DNA from: Balneolaceae bacterium | GTDB lineage: Bacteria > Bacteroidota > Rhodothermia > Balneolales > Balneolaceae | Length of the DNA: 6,864 bases | NCBI GenBank assembly: GCA_003555185.1 | Contig: PWFZ01000284.1 | Span: forward strand, 1-6,864 | Direction of reading: 5' to 3' | In this document: positions 4,754 through 6,864 of the stretch, piece after piece | Numbering within the stretch: the stretch's first letter is position 1 | Layout of the letters: each line of letters opens with the position of its first letter | The notes under the pieces: generated by a model | What the model was told of the DNA's origin: nothing | The model's database searches: none | Seen by the model: only the letters and a program-made list of their open reading frames with translations | Translations under genes and position numbers: made by a program

Positions 4754-6256
4754 CTACACAATTTCATTCTCTTCTTTTTCACTGCCAAATTCAACCGGCA
4801 CCGGATAATCGCCGGTAAAACAGGCTGTGCAGTAGCCGTGATGGGAGTCGTTGGATTCTTTAACCGCCTCAACTAAGCCTTCGGCAGAGAGGTAACAAAC
4901 GCTATCCACACCGATCTCTTCGGCAATAGCTACGGGGTCTCTGTTGAAACGATTTGCGATAAGCTCTTCCGGATCAGGAAAATCCATTCCATAAAAGCAT
5001 GGATGCGTGATAGGGGGTGAACTTACTAAAAAGTGAATTTCCAAAGGGTTAGCTGCCCGAATCATCTCTACCAGATAGCGGGATGTGGTTCCACGCACAA
5101 TAGAGTCATCCACAATAATGACGGGTCGTCCTTCAAGGACCCCTTTTACGGTATTAAACTTGGTTCGTACTTTCTGCTCTCGAGACTTTTGCCCGGGCGA
5201 AATAAACGTTCTTCCTACGTAGTGGTTTCGGATCAGACCGATATCATACTTACACTCAAGACCAGCTTTCTGACTTTCATGTGCATACCCAATAGCAGCA
5301 GTATTACTTGAATCGGGCACGGAGATCACAATCGGCTTTTTATCCGCATCGTAATTCTTGATAATCTTATCCAGTGGATGCTCTTTGGCTAAATGCTTCC
5401 CGAGATTTCGCCGGATTTTATCAACATTTTCGCCGAAAATTTTACTGTCGGGCCGTGAAAAATAGACATATTCGAAAATACACTGACTGCTGTCGGTTCC
5501 CTCTTGTTTATCAAGCGAGTAGGAGACAGGCTTCTGATTTTCTGTGGCTTCCCGATCAATTACTATCACTTCACCCGGCTCAATATCACGGATATATTCT
5601 GCCCCGATAATATCGAACGCACAGGTTTCACTGGCAACGGTATAGGCTCCGTCAATCTTGCCCAATGCAAGCGGACGGAATCCGTTAGGGTCGCGTACGG
5701 CAATGAGTTTATCATCGGTCAAAATTACCAGGCAATACGCCCCTTCAATTTGATGCAACGCATCCAGTATCTGGCCCATCTGGCTTTTCTCCCGACTGTG
5801 TGAAATCAAGTGGAGAATAAGCTCGGTATCGGATGTGCTTTGAAACAGAACGCCTTCCTCACGAAAACGATCTCGGAGCTCACGGGCGTTGGTCAGGTTT
5901 CCATTATGACCAATAGCCAGATTACCATTTTTGTGATGAACTCTGAACGGCTGAATATTCGCCGGATTTTTTGATGAACCTGACGTAGAATAGCGGTTGT
6001 GGCCAATGGAGTTCTCGCCTTTCAGTTCACGCTTAAAAATCTTGGAATCATCAAATACCGATAGCACAAGACCGAAGTCTTTATGCATGGGCATAACATC
6101 ACGACCTTTTTTTTCATCAAAATAGGAGGTGACAATCCCGCAAGATTCCTGCCCCCTGTGCTGAAGCGCGTGGAGCCCGTAATAGGTGAGAAGGGCAGCG
6201 TCGGGATGGCTAAAAACACCAAAAATCCCGCAATAATCGTGTGGTTTATCTGACAT
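4754..6256 (-). CDS. purF: Amidophosphoribosyltransferase (glutamine PRPP amidotransferase), Fe-S type
   Basis: A 500-residue cytosolic enzyme for the first committed step of de novo purine synthesis: PRPP + glutamine to 5-phosphoribosylamine. The N-terminal Ntn glutaminase domain has CGIFGVFSHPDAA with nucleophile Cys9, HNRYSTSG (86-93), GHNGNLTN (116-123) and SDTE (142-145). The C-terminal phosphoribosyltransferase domain has the PRPP loop VIIVDDSIVRGTTSR (379-393). Four Cys match the 4Fe-4S ligands of the Bacillus-type enzyme: C259 (QCIFEY), C420 (HPCFYG), and C476 and C479 (YCTACF). The ATG at 6256 leaves a short propeptide MSDKPHDY to be cut off so that Cys9 becomes N-terminal. The frame stays open upstream to a TTG at 6286, giving 510 residues, but ATG is preferred because the extra ten residues do not resemble a propeptide and no ribosome site favours TTG. 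PurF is normally inhibited by AMP/GMP. It is divergent from the MauE-like gene and upstream of engB. Confidence 0.97.
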   Translation of the reverse strand: MSDKPHDYCGIFGVFSHPDAALLTYYGLHALQHRGQESCGIVTSYFDEKKGRDVMPMHKDFGLVLSVFDDSKIFKRELKGENSIGHNRYSTSGSSKNPANIQPFRVHHKNGNLAIGHNGNLTNARELRDRFREEGVLFQSTSDTELILHLISHSREKSQMGQILDALHQIEGAYCLVILTDDKLIAVRDPNGFRPLALGKIDGAYTVASETCAFDIIGAEYIRDIEPGEVIVIDREATENQKPVSYSLDKQEGTDSSQCIFEYVYFSRPDSKIFGENVDKIRRNLGKHLAKEHPLDKIIKNYDADKKPIVISVPDSSNTAAIGYAHESQKAGLECKYDIGLIRNHYVGRTFISPGQKSREQKVRTKFNTVKGVLEGRPVIIVDDSIVRGTTSRYLVEMIRAANPLEIHFLVSSPPITHPCFYGMDFPDPEELIANRFNRDPVAIAEEIGVDSVCYLSAEGLVEAVKESNDSHHGYCTACFTGDYPVPVEFGSEKEENEIV

Positions 6257-6445
6257 GTCTGGTATAGCAGATCTGAAAAATTTCAATAAGATTTAAGATA
6301 TGGAAATTGATGGTAAGTTGTCACCTTGTTCGCAAATGAGTATGGAAGATAATTGTCCGCATTGAAAATGAATTACTTGCATGGTTTTTTAATTAATGAC
6401 TTTACATCTTTAAAATAAATTCACGGATCATTCGTATCTTATACT
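6257..6445. promoter_or_regulatory. Divergent intergenic region between purF and the MauE-like gene
   Basis: This 189-base AT-rich spacer separates two outward-facing genes and should hold both promoters. The best-looking stretch for the rightward gene is TTTACATCTTTAAAATAAA near 6403-6421, but it does not fit a consensus well enough to name boxes. I see no PurR-like palindrome, riboswitch fold or strong ribosome site for either gene. Confidence 0.4.
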
Positions 6446-6864
6446 ATGAACTCATCCAAAGTGCTCACATATACTCAGACCTTTTTCCGAATTGTATTGG
6501 CAGGTCTGCTTATCTTTGCCGGATATTTAAAAATTCAGGACAATACCGCACTTTTCGAAACGGTAGCTTACATGACCTGGGTCCCTTTGGGGATGAAATC
6601 CCTGGTAATTGATTTACTCCCTTATGTTGAAATAATAGTAGGGGGATTACTCCTTACCACCTTGGTCGATAAAGTGGCTATTCCAGCTACCGCACTGATT
6701 TATCTCTCCTTTTTTATATTTGCCATCTATGGATTTAGTACCGGAATTGAGGGGGATTGCGGGTGCTTTGGTGATTTGGGTGAGAACTCATTTCTAAACT
6801 CCATTTTGGGTAGCTCATTTGGCTGGCAAATGATGATTCGAAATGGAGTTTTTGTGGCAATGTC
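6446..6864 (+). CDS. MauE/DoxX-like integral membrane protein, 5' part
   Basis: The frame opens at ATG 6446 and runs off the right edge; 139 complete codons are visible with no stop. The protein is strongly hydrophobic, with helices at about 13-29, 53-74, 79-98 and a further one starting near 127. FAGYLKIQDN after the first helix matches the 'G..Ki.d' motif of DoxX/MauE-type proteins. DCGCFGD (104-110) is the diagnostic C-G-C-F-G motif of the MauE-like (methylamine utilisation) branch. These four-helix membrane proteins are thought to support thiol/disulfide chemistry or maturation of periplasmic proteins. MauE itself is needed for methylamine dehydrogenase, but many homologues in this group occur without that enzyme and have no defined role. 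The missing C-terminus would probably add a few dozen residues or a fused domain. A thioredoxin-like gene downstream would support a redox role. Confidence 0.8.
   Translation, partial: MNSSKVLTYTQTFFRIVLAGLLIFAGYLKIQDNTALFETVAYMTWVPLGMKSLVIDLLPYVEIIVGGLLLTTLVDKVAIPATALIYLSFFIFAIYGFSTGIEGDCGCFGDLGENSFLNSILGSSFGWQMMIRNGVFVAM

Noticed and set aside
5033..6222. Several frames opposite to, or out of frame with, purF
   Set aside because: They are antisense or shifted shadows of conserved PurF sequence.
6257..6286. Longer purF start at TTG 6286 (adds ten residues)
   Set aside because: The ATG at 6256 leaves a normal short propeptide before the Cys nucleophile, and nothing upstream supports TTG.
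1..6864. A purine-metabolism gene cluster (kinase, rdgB, purF)
   Set aside because: The genes lie in separate transcription units on different strands with a symporter and a mobile locus between them; the shared theme may be chance.

Overview
The window looks like a chromosomal segment from a bacterium of the Bacteroidota/Balneolota/Rhodothermota (FCB) group. The reasons are moderate GC content with AT-rich spacers, weak or absent Shine-Dalgarno sequences before clear start codons, housekeeping proteins of the type seen in marine Balneolia, and a small REP-associated tyrosine transposase (RAYT) of the kind common in that group. The lineage is an inference from sequence style. No rRNA or other phylogenetic marker was available to confirm it.

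Layout. At the left edge is the C-terminal part of a PfkB-family (adenosine/ribokinase-type) kinase on the + strand. It is followed after 18 bases by rdgB, the ITP/XTP pyrophosphatase that cleans the nucleotide pool; the two are probably co-transcribed. About 1.1 kb of mobile or repeat DNA (999-2134) begins four bases after the rdgB stop. It consists of a minus-strand RAYT gene split by a single frameshift at a run of eight A's, flanked by two clusters of the same REP hairpin in opposite orientation. The outermost copies form a 47-bp imperfect inverted repeat. Next is an intact Na+:solute symporter of the SSS/SLC5 family (+). A convergent spacer with a second, unrelated repeat type separates it from minus-strand engB. 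A third palindrome family lies between engB and the upstream minus-strand purF. At the right edge, divergent from purF, is the 5' part of a MauE/DoxX-like membrane protein with a Cys-Gly-Cys-Phe-Gly motif.

How the genes relate. The kinase fragment, RdgB and PurF all touch purine nucleotides (probable salvage, sanitation and the first committed step of de novo synthesis), but they are not one operon here, so this may be coincidence. EngB is a ribosome-assembly GTPase lying downstream of purF on the same strand. Everything outside the RAYT locus is ordinary core metabolism.

The part worth attention is 999-2134. Six REP hairpins keep the same single G:T wobble (A:C on the other strand). The gene-distal ends form a terminal inverted repeat, the 5' side holds 112-116-bp tandem units with three GCGCCA boxes each, and the 3' side contains a fossil copy of the RAYT 3' end. 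The gene itself would give a normal full-length RAYT only after a -1 shift on the heptamer A-AAA-AAA. The locus could be a recently broken element, an assembly homopolymer error, or a RAYT expressed by recoding.
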